Shown here piece after piece: positions 8,238 to 17,583 of a stretch of 64,000 nt of DNA. The notes below the pieces were generated by a model. The model ran no database searches. It saw only the letters and a list, made by a program, of their open reading frames with translations, and was not told the origin of the DNA. The DNA lies in NCBI RefSeq assembly GCF_001886615.1, contig NZ_CP018139.1, forward strand, positions 496,001-560,000, written 5' to 3'. Within the stretch, counting starts at the first letter, position 1. The number at the start of each line of letters is the position of its first letter. The translations under genes were made by a program, and so were the position numbers. Source of the DNA: Halomonas aestuarii (GTDB taxonomy: Bacteria; Pseudomonadota; Gammaproteobacteria; Pseudomonadales; Halomonadaceae).

Positions 8238-9929
8238 ATGTCGCAGTCCCGTGAATTCGACTACATCATCATCGGCGCCGGCTCCGCCGGCAACGTCCTG
8301 GCCACCCGGCTCACCGAGGACCCCGAGACCAGCGTGCTGCTGCTCGAGGCCGGTGGCCCCGACCACCGCTTCGACTTCCGCACCCAGATGCCGGCAGCCC
8401 TGGCCTACCCGCTGCAGGGCAAGCGCTACAACTGGGCGTTCGAGACGGACCCGGAGCCCCACATGGACGGCCGTCGCATGGAGTGCGGCCGCGGCAAGGG
8501 GCTCGGCGGCTCCTCGCTGATCAACGGCATGTGCTACATCCGGGGCAACGCCCTGGACTACGACGGCTGGGCCAAGCGCGCCGGCCTCCAGGACTGGACC
8601 TACGCCGACTGTCTGCCCTACTTCAAGAAGGCCGAGACCCGCGACATCGGCCCCGACGCCTACCACGGCGGAGATGGCCCGGTCAGCGTGACCACCCCGA
8701 AGGACGGCAACAACCCGCTGTACCAGACCTTCATCGAGGCGGGACAGCAGGCGGGCTACCCGGCCACCGAGGACGTCAACGGCTACCAGCAGGAGGGCTT
8801 CGGTCCCATGGACCGCTTCGTCACGCCGAACGGCCGTCGCGCCTCCACCGCCCGCGGCTACCTGGATCAGGCGAAGTCGCGCCCCAACCTGACCATCGAG
8901 ACCCGCGCCACCACCGACGTCATCACCTTCGAGGGCAAGCGCGCCACCGGGGTGCGCTACGAGCGCCGCGGCCAGACGCAAGAGGTCCATGCCCGCCGCG
9001 AGGTGCTGCTGTGCGGGGGCGCGATCGCCTCGCCGCAGATCCTGCAGCGCTCGGGCGTGGGCAACCCCGAGCACCTCGCCGAGCTCGACGTCCCGGTGGT
9101 CCACGACCTGCCCGGGGTGGGCGAGAACCTCCAGGACCACCTGGAGATGTACATCCAGTACGAGTGCACCCAGCCGATCTCGCTCTACCCGGCGCTCAAG
9201 TGGTGGAACCAGCCGAAGATCGGCGCCGAGTGGCTCTTCCTGGGCAAGGGGGTGGGCGCCAGCAACCAGTTCGAGGCGGCGGGCTTCATCCGCTCGAATG
9301 ACGCGGAGGAGTGGCCCAATCTGCAGTACCACTTCCTGCCCATCGCCATCAGCTACAACGGCAAGAGCGCGGTCGAGGCCCACGGCTTCCAGGCCCACGT
9401 GGGCTCCATGCGCTCCGAGAGCCGCGGGCGCATCCGCCTGACCTCCCGGGATCCCAAGGCCGCGCCCAGCATCCTGTTCAACTACATGTCGACGGAGAAG
9501 GACTGGCAGGAGTTTCGCGACGCCATCCGCCTGACCCGCGAGATCATCGCCCAGCCCGCCTTCGACCCCTACCGGGGCCAGGAGGTCGCGCCGGGGGCGA
9601 ACGTGCAGTCCGATGCCGAGCTGGATGCTTTCGTCCGCCAGCATGCCGAGACCGCCTACCACCCCTGCGGCAGTTGCCGCATGGGCGAGGACGAGGGCTC
9701 GGTAGTCGACGGCCAGGGCCGGGTGCACGGCCTGGAGGGCCTGCGGGTGGTCGACGCCTCGCTGTTCCCGGTGATCCCCACCGGCAACCTCAACGCGCCG
9801 ACCATCATGCTCGCCGAGAAGATCGCCGACCGGATCCGTGGCCGCGAGCCCTTGCCGCGCTCGGACGCCCCCTACTACGTGGCGGGCGATGCCCCGGCGC
9901 GGAAGGCCCCCCGTCGCCGCCTGGCCTGA
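8238..9929 (+). CDS. betA: choline dehydrogenase (GMC oxidoreductase)
   Basis: FAD-dependent, membrane-associated dehydrogenase that oxidises choline to betaine aldehyde and can also carry out the next step. The 563-residue protein begins with the FAD-binding motif [17 protein letters not shown], has the GMC signatures around [15 protein letters not shown] and [13 protein letters not shown], and ends with the catalytic His475 in HPCGSCRMG and [22 protein letters not shown] precedes the ATG. Together with betI and betB it completes the choline to glycine betaine pathway, fed by the ChoX protein encoded on the other side of the operator. Confidence 0.95.
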   Translation: MSQSREFDYIIIGAGSAGNVLATRLTEDPETSVLLLEAGGPDHRFDFRTQMPAALAYPLQGKRYNWAFETDPEPHMDGRRMECGRGKGLGGSSLINGMCYIRGNALDYDGWAKRAGLQDWTYADCLPYFKKAETRDIGPDAYHGGDGPVSVTTPKDGNNPLYQTFIEAGQQAGYPATEDVNGYQQEGFGPMDRFVTPNGRRASTARGYLDQAKSRPNLTIETRATTDVITFEGKRATGVRYERRGQTQEVHARREVLLCGGAIASPQILQRSGVGNPEHLAELDVPVVHDLPGVGENLQDHLEMYIQYECTQPISLYPALKWWNQPKIGAEWLFLGKGVGASNQFEAAGFIRSNDAEEWPNLQYHFLPIAISYNGKSAVEAHGFQAHVGSMRSESRGRIRLTSRDPKAAPSILFNYMSTEKDWQEFRDAIRLTREIIAQPAFDPYRGQEVAPGANVQSDAELDAFVRQHAETAYHPCGSCRMGEDEGSVVDGQGRVHGLEGLRVVDASLFPVIPTGNLNAPTIMLAEKIADRIRGREPLPRSDAPYYVAGDAPARKAPRRRLA

Positions 9930-9964
9930 CCGCCACCGGCCCTGAGGTCTCATGCCCGACCGGC

Positions 9965-9998
9965 GCCCCGCCCTGCCAACGCAGCGGCGGGGCTTTGT
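9965..9998 (+). terminator. intrinsic terminator of the bet operon
   Basis: GCCCCGCC (9965-9972) pairs with GGCGGGGC (9986-9993) and is followed by TTTGT. Confidence 0.75.
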
Positions 9999-10103
9999 CG
10001 TGATGGACGGGCCAACCGGCGGAAGGCGGCGCGGGACAACACCGACGGTCAACGAGAAGCACACGGGGCTGGCCGGTTGCAGGGGAATGGGCTAGTCTGC
10101 AAG

Positions 10104-10125
10104 AATTCAAACACACGTTCGAATT
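10104..10125. promoter_or_regulatory. palindromic operator upstream of fadE
   Basis: AATTCAAAC and GTTCGAATT form an inverted repeat with one mismatch around a 4-base centre, 18 bases before the fadE ATG. The CAAAC/GTTCG core resembles PsrA-type fatty-acid-responsive operators of pseudomonads. The repeat is seen; the regulator is inferred and is not encoded in the window. Confidence 0.55.
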
Positions 10126-10142
10126 ACAGACGGAGAGGCTCC

Positions 10143-12590
10143 ATGTTGACCCTGTTGCTTATCGTGCTGGCCGTGGCCGGCCTGCTGGTAGTGCTGCGCC
10201 GCGAGGCGGGCGCCCTGCCCGCCCTCGGCGTGCTGGCCGTGCCGGGCCTCGCCGGCCTGCTGCTGGGCTCGCCGGTGCTCGGCGTGCTGTTGCTCCTCGC
10301 CGCCGCAGGGGTGGCCGTGGCGGGCCTGCCCGCCCTGCGGATCCGCTGGCTCTCGCCGCGCCTCTTCGCCCTGTTCAAGCAGGTTGCGCCCAGGGTCTCG
10401 GACACCGAGCGAACGGCGCTCGAGGCCGGCACCGTGGCCTGGGACGGCGAACTCTTCACCGGTCGCCCCGACTGGCAGACGCTGCTCGATGTCCAGGACG
10501 AAGGCCTCTCGGCGAAGGAGCGCGCCTTCGTCGACCACCAGTGCAGCGTGGCCGCCGGCATGTGCAACGCCTGGGAGATCGCCCGGGAGCGCGCCGACCT
10601 GCCCCAGGAGCTCTGGGACTACCTCAAGCAGGAAGGCTTCTTCGGCATGATCATCCCCGAGGAGTACGGCGGGCTGGGCTTCTCGGCCAAGGCCCAGTCC
10701 CTGGTGCTGCAGAAGCTCTCGGTCAGCGAGACGCTGATGGTCACCGTGGGCGTGCCCAACTCCCTGGGCCCGGGCGAACTGCTGCTCAAGTACGGCACCC
10801 GGGAGCAGAAGGACCACTACCTGCCGCGCCTGGCGGACGGCCGGGAGATCCCCTGCTTCGGCCTCACCGGCCCCCGGGCCGGCAGTGACGCCACGGCCAT
10901 CCCCGACACCGGCGTGGTGTGCAAGCGGGTCGTCGATGGCGAGGAGGTGCTGGGCCTGCGCCTCGACTTCGAGAAGCGCTGGATCACCCTGGCGCCCATC
11001 GCCAGCGTGGTGGGCCTGGCCTTTCGCCTCTTCGACCCCGACCACCTGCTCGGCGAGGAGGTCGACCGCGGCATCACCCTGGCGCTGATTCCCCGCGACA
11101 CCGGGGGCATGGAGATCGGCCGCCGCCACCACCCCATCGGCAGCCCCTTCATGAACGGGCCGATCAGGGGGAAGGATGTCTTCGTGCCGCTGTCCACCAT
11201 CATCGGCGGTCAAGAGATGATTGGCCAGGGCTGGCGGATGCTGGTCGAGTGCCTCTCCATCGGTCGCTGCATCACCCTGCCCTCCGGCGCCACCGGCACC
11301 GCCGGCTACGCCCTGGGCTGGAGCGGCGGCTTCGCGCGGATCCGCCGCCAGTTCAACGTGCCGGTGGCGGAGATGGAGGGCGTCCAGGAGCCCCTGGCTC
11401 GCATGGCAGCCCTGGCCTACATCTCCCGGGCCGCGGTCTACCAGACCGCCAACACCATCGACCACGGCGAGAAGCCGGCGGTGCCCTCGGCCATCCTCAA
11501 GAGCCAGCTCACCGAGTTCCAGCGCCAGATCCTCGGCGATGCCATGGACATCCACGGTGGAAAGGGGGTGACCCTGGGGCCGCGCAACTACCTCGGCATC
11601 GGCTACAGCGCCAACCCGGTGGCCATCACCGTCGAGGGCGCCAACATCATGACCCGCAACCTGATGATCTTCGGCCAGGGCGCCATCCGCTGCCATCCCT
11701 ACGTGCTCGAGGAGCTGGCCGCCAAGGACGCCGATGACCTGGCGGCCTTCGACCGGGCCTTCTTCGGCCATGCCGGGCTGATCTTCGGCAACGCGGCCCG
11801 GGCCCTCACCCAGGGCCTGGGGCTCGGCCGACCGGACGTGCCCTTCGACGAGGTCGCCGCCCCCTACGCCCGGGACATCGCCCGCCTCTCGGCCGGCTTC
11901 GGGCTGTGCGCCGATGCCGCCATGGCGAGCCTCGGCTCGACCCTCAAGCAGCGGGAGATGCTCTCCGCCCGGCTCGGCGACGTGCTCTCCAACCTCTACC
12001 TCGCCTCCATGACGCTCAAGCAATGGCACGAGGGAGACAAGGTCGAGGGCGAGGCGGCCCTGCTGCACTACGGCTGCCGGTTCCTGCTGGGCCGCGCCGA
12101 GCAGGCCCTGGACGAGCTCTTCGACAACCTGCCGAGCCGCGCCCTGGGCCGGACGCTGCGGCTCGTCGTCATGCCCACAGGACGTCGCTGGAAGCGGCCC
12201 CAGGACGCGCTGACCCGCGAGATCGCCCAGGCCGTCTCCCGGGACACGGCCCTGCGCCGCCACCTGCTCGAGGCCACCTGGCAGGAGAACGACGGCAGCC
12301 GGGACAACCCGCTCGCTCACTACAACGGCCTGCTGGCGACCCAGGAGCGTGCCGAGGGCCTCTATCGCCAGGTCAACAAGGCCTACGCGAAGGGGAAACT
12401 GCCGGCACAGGCCCTGCATCCGGAACAGCGGGTCGAGGCGGCCCTGGCGGAGGGGCTGATCGGCGAGGAGGACGCCGCATTCATGCGGGAGCGCGAGGCC
12501 GCGGTCCTGGAGCTGCTCACCGTGGACGACTTCGAGTACGATGCCTTCGTCGCCGACAAGGCCAGCGTGCTGCGCCACCAGCCCGCCTGA
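10143..12590 (+). CDS. fadE: acyl-CoA dehydrogenase FadE
   Basis: First enzyme of fatty-acid beta-oxidation: it converts acyl-CoA to trans-2-enoyl-CoA and passes electrons to electron-transfer flavoprotein. The 815 residues match E. coli FadE (814). Two hydrophobic segments lie in the first 75 residues, so it is probably tied to the membrane. The acyl-CoA dehydrogenase core (PEEYGGLGFS, CFGLTGPRAGSDA, DIHGGKGVTLGPRNYL) is followed by the FadE-type C-terminal domain (about residues 500-815). The start ATG 10143 follows CGGAGAGG; the open frame upstream to 10077 runs through the operator and is not coding. Confidence 0.95.
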   Translation: MLTLLLIVLAVAGLLVVLRREAGALPALGVLAVPGLAGLLLGSPVLGVLLLLAAAGVAVAGLPALRIRWLSPRLFALFKQVAPRVSDTERTALEAGTVAWDGELFTGRPDWQTLLDVQDEGLSAKERAFVDHQCSVAAGMCNAWEIARERADLPQELWDYLKQEGFFGMIIPEEYGGLGFSAKAQSLVLQKLSVSETLMVTVGVPNSLGPGELLLKYGTREQKDHYLPRLADGREIPCFGLTGPRAGSDATAIPDTGVVCKRVVDGEEVLGLRLDFEKRWITLAPIASVVGLAFRLFDPDHLLGEEVDRGITLALIPRDTGGMEIGRRHHPIGSPFMNGPIRGKDVFVPLSTIIGGQEMIGQGWRMLVECLSIGRCITLPSGATGTAGYALGWSGGFARIRRQFNVPVAEMEGVQEPLARMAALAYISRAAVYQTANTIDHGEKPAVPSAILKSQLTEFQRQILGDAMDIHGGKGVTLGPRNYLGIGYSANPVAITVEGANIMTRNLMIFGQGAIRCHPYVLEELAAKDADDLAAFDRAFFGHAGLIFGNAARALTQGLGLGRPDVPFDEVAAPYARDIARLSAGFGLCADAAMASLGSTLKQREMLSARLGDVLSNLYLASMTLKQWHEGDKVEGEAALLHYGCRFLLGRAEQALDELFDNLPSRALGRTLRLVVMPTGRRWKRPQDALTREIAQAVSRDTALRRHLLEATWQENDGSRDNPLAHYNGLLATQERAEGLYRQVNKAYAKGKLPAQALHPEQRVEAALAEGLIGEEDAAFMREREAAVLELLTVDDFEYDAFVADKASVLRHQPA

Positions 12591-12622
12591 CCCGGGCGCC
12601 ACGACCCGAGCGCCACGACCGC

Positions 12623-12654
12623 GACGACGCCCCGGCCTGCGCCGGGGCGTCGTC
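12623..12654. terminator. bidirectional terminator hairpin between fadE and the SLC13 permease
   Basis: A 14-bp perfect stem (12623-12636 with 12641-12654) with a CTGC loop. The convergent permease stop codon (TAG, complement of 12654-12656) touches the stem, so the two genes share one compact terminator. No long U-tract is present. Confidence 0.65.
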
Positions 12655-14483
12655 TAGAGGGGCCAGGCCCACAGGATCATCGGCACGGCCACCAGGGTGA
12701 TCACCCCTTCCAGGGGCAGGCCCATGCGCCAGTAGTCACCGAAGCGATAGCCGCCGGGGCCCATCACCAAGGTGTTGGACTGGTGGCCGATGGGAGTGAG
12801 GAAGGCGCAGGAGGCGCTGACCGCCACCGCCATGAGGAAGGGATCCAGGGAGGCCCCGAACCCCTCCGCGAGGCTGGCGGCGATGGGGGCCATCAGCACC
12901 GCCGCGGCGGCGTTGTTGATGATGTCCGAGAGCATCATGGTGACCACGAAGAGCCCCGTGAGGGTCACCACCACCGGCCAATCGTTGCCCAGCACGAGCA
13001 GCGCCTCGGCCACCAGCGCCGCCCCGCCGCTGGTCTCCAGCGCCTGCCCCACCGGGATCATCGCCCCCAGCAGCACGATCACCGGCCCGTCGATGGCCTG
13101 GTAGCTGTCGCGCAGCGGCATCACCCCCGCCATCAGCGACAGCAGGGCGGCGCCCGAGAGGGCCACCGCCGAGGGCAGGAGATCCAGCACCATGGCGAGG
13201 ATCGCTGCGGCGAAGATGGCCAGCGAGATCAGCAGCAGCCGCGGCTGGCCGAGGGTCAGGTTGCGGCTGGCCAGCGGCAGGCAGCCGAGCGTCGCCAGGC
13301 TCTCGGAGAGGCCGCCCTCGTCACCCTGCAGCAGCAGCACGTCCCCGGCGCGAAAGCGGATGTCGCGCAGGCGCTGCTTCAGCCGTTCGCCGTCGCGGGC
13401 CACCGCCACCAGGTGCAGGCCCAGCTGGTTCTGGAGGCGCAGCTGGGTGACGGTGCGGTTGACCATCATGGAGTCGTTGCGCACCACGGCTTCCACCAGC
13501 TGCAGCCCTTCGGTATCGACCTTCTCCTGGCCGGGCGAGGCCTCCCGCCGCTCGGGGTCCGCCTCCGGCGCCTGGTGCTCGCCTTCCTCCTCCTCCGGCT
13601 CGGCGCCCACCGCCAGGCCGGCCTTGTCCTCCAGCAGCTTCATCTCGTCCGGGCCCGCCTCCACCAGCAGGATGTCGCCCTCGCGCAGGGTGCCGTGGAA
13701 GGCGTGTCCGGCGCGGCGCTTCTCGTCGCGCACGACGGCCAGCACCGGGATGGTCTCCTCCAGCTCGTCCTGGAGGTCGCGCAGCGACCAGCCCACGGCC
13801 TTGGCGCCCTCGGGCACGCCGAGTTCCACCAGGTAGTGGGCGGTATCGAACATCTCCTCCGTGGAGGCCTTGCCGGCGCGGCGAGGCACCAGTCGCCACC
13901 CCAGCAGCACGATGAAGGCGAAGCCGGCGAGTGCCACCGCGGCCCCTACCGGGAAGAAGGAGAACATGCCGAAGCTCTCCCCCACCGCATCGCCGCGGTA
14001 GCTGGAGATGATGATGTTGGGGGGCGTGCCGATCAGGGTGGTCAGGCCACCGAGCAGGGAGCCGAAGGCCAGCGGCATCAACAGCAGCGACGGCGAGGTG
14101 TCGTGCTGGCGGGCGACGCGCATGGCCACGGGCAACAGCAGGGCCAGGGCACCGACGTTGTTCATGAAGCCGGAGATCACCACCACGGTGCCGACCAGCG
14201 CCACGAGTTGCAGGAAGAGCCGGTCACCGACCTTGAGCACCTGGTCGGCGATCAGGTCCACCACGCCGGAGCGCTCGAAGCCCCGGCTGAGGACCAGCAC
14301 GGCCGCCACCGTGATCACCGCCGGATGGCCGAAGCCGAGGAAGGCCTCGTCGGCCGGCACCAGCCCCAGCATCACCGACCCCAGCAGGGCGGCGAGGGCC
14401 ACCAGGTCGTAGCGGAAGCGCCCCCAGACGAACGCGGCGAGGGTCAGGCCGAGGACGATGAACACCAGCGTGGTGTCGGTCAT
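12654..14483 (-). CDS. SLC13/DASS family transporter with two RCK-C domains
   Basis: Inner-membrane permease of the divalent anion:sodium symporter (SLC13) superfamily. About five hydrophobic segments precede (residues 1-195) and six follow (about 395-609) a cytoplasmic insert holding two TrkA-C-like (RCK-C) domains, which in this family probably bind a regulatory ligand. The two half-repeats show SLC13-type loops (GFMNNVGALALLLPVAM, GTPPNIIISSYRG; DIINNAAAAVLMAPIA, GHQSNTLVMGPGGY). A charged Glu/Gln-rich linker joins the two RCK-C domains. GGGAGGTGA precedes the ATG. Last gene of the minus-strand cluster begun by the aminotransferase; the substrate is unknown, and dicarboxylates, sulfate or an organosulfonate are possible. 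Confidence 0.85.
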   Translation of the reverse strand: MTDTTLVFIVLGLTLAAFVWGRFRYDLVALAALLGSVMLGLVPADEAFLGFGHPAVITVAAVLVLSRGFERSGVVDLIADQVLKVGDRLFLQLVALVGTVVVISGFMNNVGALALLLPVAMRVARQHDTSPSLLLMPLAFGSLLGGLTTLIGTPPNIIISSYRGDAVGESFGMFSFFPVGAAVALAGFAFIVLLGWRLVPRRAGKASTEEMFDTAHYLVELGVPEGAKAVGWSLRDLQDELEETIPVLAVVRDEKRRAGHAFHGTLREGDILLVEAGPDEMKLLEDKAGLAVGAEPEEEEGEHQAPEADPERREASPGQEKVDTEGLQLVEAVVRNDSMMVNRTVTQLRLQNQLGLHLVAVARDGERLKQRLRDIRFRAGDVLLLQGDEGGLSESLATLGCLPLASRNLTLGQPRLLLISLAIFAAAILAMVLDLLPSAVALSGAALLSLMAGVMPLRDSYQAIDGPVIVLLGAMIPVGQALETSGGAALVAEALLVLGNDWPVVVTLTGLFVVTMMLSDIINNAAAAVLMAPIAASLAEGFGASLDPFLMAVAVSASCAFLTPIGHQSNTLVMGPGGYRFGDYWRMGLPLEGVITLVAVPMILWAWPL

Positions 14484-14609
14484 GCCCGATCACCTCCCTG
14501 TGCATGCGAGATGTCTCAAGCACAACAGCCGACGCCGAGAAAATCCAGCCTTTTCCCGCATGCCCCCGCCGGCGACCCCATGTCCGGCGCCTGGCGGATC
14601 AGTGGGCGC

Positions 14610-15416
14610 TCACTTCCTGGCCATCTTCTCCAGCATGGCGTTGACGGCGTCCAGGTGCTCGGGCTCGTTGTGGCACAAGCCCTGGAAGGTGGCGCAGAGG
14701 TCGAGGAAGTCGGGCAGCTCCATGCGGCTGCCCTTCTTCATCAGCCGCTTGGTCAGCCGGGTGGCCTTCGGCGGCTGGGCCGCCATCTGCCCGGCCATCT
14801 TGAGGGCCCGGGCCATCAGGGCGTCGGGCTCAGTCACCTCCAGCACGATGCCGTACTCGCGGGCCTGCTCGGCGTCGATCACCCGGCCGGAGAGCGTCAG
14901 CTCGAAGGCCCGCTGGTAGCCGATCAGGCGCTGCAGGAACCAGGCGCCGCCGTCGCCGGGGATGATCCCCAGGTTGAGGAAGGTCTCGCCGAAGGTCGCC
15001 CTGCGGGAGGCGATGCGAATGTCCGCCATGTTGGCCAGGTCGAAGCCGGCGCCGATTGCCGGGCCGTTGACGGCGGCGATGATCGGCACCTCCACGCCCT
15101 CCAGGGCAAGCGGGAGGCGCTGGATGCCCCGGCGATAACGGGCGGCCACCTCGGCGACATCGCCGGCGAAGTCGCCGCCGCGGCTGGCCATGTCCTTGAC
15201 GTTGCCCCCGGCACAGAAGGCGCTGCCCTCGCCGGTGATCACCAGCACCGAGACCGCCTCGCAGACATTCACCCAGTCGGCGACGGCGAGGATGTCGTCG
15301 ACCAGGGCCGTTCCGGTCAGGGCGTTGCGGACGTCATGACGGTCCAGGGTCAGGGTGGCCACCCGCCCCTCCAGGGAGAGGCGGGCGTCGGTCAGTGACG
15401 GCAGGGTCACGCTCAT
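14610..15416 (-). CDS. enoyl-CoA hydratase/isomerase family protein
   Basis: Crotonase-fold protein of 268 residues. The oxyanion-hole segments are present (GSAFCAGGNVKDM and NGPAIGAGFDLA). Aligned by eye with rat crotonase, the segment FGETFLNLGIIPGDGG has Phe where the first catalytic glutamate is expected, while the second is kept (AFELTLSG). It may therefore be an isomerase, a hydrolase or a hydratase with altered chemistry. It lies 99 bases after the carboxymuconolactone-decarboxylase-like gene and 126 bases before the SLC13 permease, so membership of one operon is possible but unproven. Confidence 0.85.
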   Translation of the reverse strand: MSVTLPSLTDARLSLEGRVATLTLDRHDVRNALTGTALVDDILAVADWVNVCEAVSVLVITGEGSAFCAGGNVKDMASRGGDFAGDVAEVAARYRRGIQRLPLALEGVEVPIIAAVNGPAIGAGFDLANMADIRIASRRATFGETFLNLGIIPGDGGAWFLQRLIGYQRAFELTLSGRVIDAEQAREYGIVLEVTEPDALMARALKMAGQMAAQPPKATRLTKRLMKKGSRMELPDFLDLCATFQGLCHNEPEHLDAVNAMLEKMARK

Positions 15417-15515
15417 CGGTCGGTCCTTGTGCTTGGGATGGGTAACGCTCCGAAGGATGACGTCAGGATGGCCCTCGATCCAGGCCGGGCGGCGATTTCC
15501 CTGCCTGACCGCGCG

Positions 15516-16076
15516 TCAGGGCTCGGCGAAAGGCAGGGGCTCGGTGCTGCGACGCACCTCGAAGACGTTGAGGGTCATGGCCACCAGGGCGTAGTAGCCG
15601 AAGACCCCCACCAGTTCGACCACGGCCGGCTCGCCGAAGGACGCCACCGCCTCGGCGTAGAGCGCCTCGTCGACGCGACGCGTGGTGTAGAGTGTCTTGC
15701 CCAGGCGATGGACCAGCGCCTCGTCGTCGCGCTCGAAGGCGGGCTCCCGCCCCGCCCGAAGGGCCTCGATCACCGCCTCGCTGACGCCCGCCTCGCGGGC
15801 GATGGGGGCATGGATCTGCCACTCGGCCTGGGACTGCCACCAGGCCGCGGTGAAAAGGATCGCCAGCTCCGTCAGCCGCGTCTCGAGCCGGGTCCCGTAG
15901 CGGCAGAAGGCGCCGAGTCGCTGGGCGTGATCGGCCAGTTCCGGGCTGTGGATCCAGGCCAGGAAGGGGCCGTCCAGGTTGCCGCGGGGGCCACTCAGGA
16001 TGGCGTCCAGCACGCGGCGCTGATCGGGCGCCATGGTGGCCTCGTCCAGGGGGGAGAGGCGGGAATCGATCGACAT
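15516..16076 (-). CDS. carboxymuconolactone decarboxylase-like (AhpD fold) protein
   Basis: A 186-residue all-helical protein with the AhpD/CMD fold as seen in its core (GPFLAWIHSPELADHAQRLG, TRLTELAILFTAAWW, AEWQIHAPIA). The CxxC redox pair of AhpD is absent: the region reads AAWWQSQAEWQIH, so an alkylhydroperoxidase role is unlikely and a decarboxylase, lyase or accessory role is more likely. Start ATG 16074-16076 lies 14 bases after the aminotransferase stop with GGAG between them, which indicates one transcript. Longer in-frame starts exist inside the aminotransferase gene and are rejected. Confidence 0.82.
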   Translation of the reverse strand: MSIDSRLSPLDEATMAPDQRRVLDAILSGPRGNLDGPFLAWIHSPELADHAQRLGAFCRYGTRLETRLTELAILFTAAWWQSQAEWQIHAPIAREAGVSEAVIEALRAGREPAFERDDEALVHRLGKTLYTTRRVDEALYAEAVASFGEPAVVELVGVFGYYALVAMTLNVFEVRRSTEPLPFAEP

Positions 16077-16090
16077 TGGGCTGGGCTCCT

Positions 16091-17419
16091 TCAGGCGGGG
16101 TCGAAGACGGTCTGCAGGGTCGCGTCGAGCTTGTCGACGATCTCGTCCAGGTGGGACTCCTCGAGGATGAAGGGCGGGGCCAGCAGGATATGGTCGCCCC
16201 GGCGCCCGTCGATGGTGCCGCCCATCGGATAGCACATCAGGCCGTTGTCCATGGCCGTGCGCTTGACCGCCGCATGCAGCTTGCGCGACGGGTCGAACGG
16301 CGTCTTGTCGCCGCGGTCGGCCACCAGCTCGATCCCCCGGAAGAGGCCACGCCCGCGGATGTCGCCGACATGGGGGTGCTCGCCGAAACGGGCCTCCAGG
16401 CGCTGCTGGAGTCCCTCGCCCAGGCTGACGACGCGCGACAGCAGGTCACGGCCCTCGACGGCGCGCTGCACCGCCAGGGCAGCGGCGCAGGCGGTGGCGT
16501 GGCCGATGTAGGTGTGGCCGTGCTGGAAGAACCCCGAGCCCTCGGCGATGGCCCGGCGGATGGGCTCGCTGACCAGGGTCGCCCCGATCGGCTGGTAGCC
16601 GGCCCCCAGGCCCTTGGCGATGGTCATCAGGTCCGGGGTCACGCCCTCCTGTTCGGCGGCGAACAGGCTGCCTGTCCGGCCCATGCCGCACATCACCTCG
16701 TCGAGGATCAGCAGGATGCCGTGGCGATCGCAGATCTCGCGCACCCGCTTGAAGTAGCCCGGCACCGAGGGAACCGCTCCCAGGGTCGCGCCCACCACCG
16801 GTTCGGCGACGAAGGCCATCACGCTCTCAGGCCCCAGGCGCTGGATCTCGGCCTCGAGTTCCTCGGCCAGACGCTCGCCGTAGGCCTCCGGGGTCTCGCC
16901 GGGGGCCTGATCCCGATAGGCATAGCAGGGACTGACGTGACTCACCTGGACCAGCAGCGGCTCGAACTGCTGCCGGCGCCAGGCGTTGCCGCCGGTCGCC
17001 AGGGCCCCCAGGGTGTTGCCGTGATAGCTCTGACGACGCGCGATCAGGTGCTTGCGCTGGGGCTCGCCCCGCTCGATGAAGTACTGGCGCGCCAGCTTGA
17101 GGGCCGCCTCCACCGCCTCGGACCCGCCCGAGACGAAATAGACGGAGGAGAGGCCCGCAGGGGCCCGCTCGACCAGGAAGTCCGCCAGGGCCTCCATCGG
17201 CTCGTTGGTGAAGAAGGAGGTGTGGGCATAGGCGAGCCGCCCGACCTGCTCACGCACCGCCTCGATCACCTCGGCATCGCTGTGGCCCAGGCAGGAGACC
17301 GCGGCGCCGCCGCAGGCATCCAGGTAGCGGCGCCCCTCGGCATCGATGAGGTAGGGGCCGTCGCCGCCCACGGCGGTCGGGTACTGTTGATGCAGATGAC
17401 GATGGAAGACGTGGCTCAT
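16091..17419 (-). CDS. class III PLP-dependent aminotransferase
   Basis: Cytoplasmic pyridoxal-phosphate aminotransferase of 442 residues, probably acting on an omega-amino group of an amine, a diamine or a beta-amino acid with pyruvate or 2-oxoglutarate as acceptor. The family motifs are present: VSGGSEAVEAALKLAR, RRQSYHGNTLGALA, the metal-free cofactor Asp in LLILDEVMCGMGRTG and the Schiff-base lysine in TIAKGLGAGYQPIGA. First gene of the minus-strand cluster and divergent from the RpiR regulator, which probably controls it through the AT-rich palindrome at 17445-17461. The exact substrate cannot be assigned. Confidence 0.88.
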   Translation of the reverse strand: MSHVFHRHLHQQYPTAVGGDGPYLIDAEGRRYLDACGGAAVSCLGHSDAEVIEAVREQVGRLAYAHTSFFTNEPMEALADFLVERAPAGLSSVYFVSGGSEAVEAALKLARQYFIERGEPQRKHLIARRQSYHGNTLGALATGGNAWRRQQFEPLLVQVSHVSPCYAYRDQAPGETPEAYGERLAEELEAEIQRLGPESVMAFVAEPVVGATLGAVPSVPGYFKRVREICDRHGILLILDEVMCGMGRTGSLFAAEQEGVTPDLMTIAKGLGAGYQPIGATLVSEPIRRAIAEGSGFFQHGHTYIGHATACAAALAVQRAVEGRDLLSRVVSLGEGLQQRLEARFGEHPHVGDIRGRGLFRGIELVADRGDKTPFDPSRKLHAAVKRTAMDNGLMCYPMGGTIDGRRGDHILLAPPFILEESHLDEIVDKLDATLQTVFDPA

Positions 17420-17444
17420 GCTGACCTCACACGGGGTTTATGCA

Positions 17445-17461
17445 AATGACCTTGTCATTTT
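17445..17461. promoter_or_regulatory. palindromic operator between the aminotransferase and RpiR genes
   Basis: AAATGAC-CTT-GTCATTT is a perfect 7+3+7 inverted repeat in an AT-rich patch, 26 bases upstream of the aminotransferase start. TGCAAAT occurs just before it and again at 17483. It is the best candidate site for the adjacent RpiR regulator. Confidence 0.55.
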
Positions 17462-17583
17462 TATGGAAAGGAAATATTTTTGCAAATAGATTCGACACCC
17501 TTCTGACGCCACGACCGACGAGCGCTACAATGCCCCTCCCCGATCGCCCCTCTTCTCTCACTACAGGATGTGCTGAGCCCCTC

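Noticed and set aside
6495..10064. A 1189-codon open frame antisense to betI/betB/betA
   Set aside because: High-GC coding DNA often lacks stops on the complementary strand. The frame is antisense to three well-identified genes, has low-complexity Gly/Ala/Val/His-rich text and no family match.
10107..12602. An 831-codon open frame antisense to fadE
   Set aside because: Shadow of fadE; composition is that of reverse-complemented GC-rich codons.
12783..15398. An 871-codon plus-strand frame across the SLC13 and enoyl-CoA hydratase genes
   Set aside because: It spans two real minus-strand genes and the spacer between them; the text is His/Gln/Gly-rich, typical of a shadow.
15516..16076. Alkylhydroperoxidase AhpD function for the CMD-fold protein
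   Set aside because: The CxxC redox motif required for AhpD activity is not present in the sequence.
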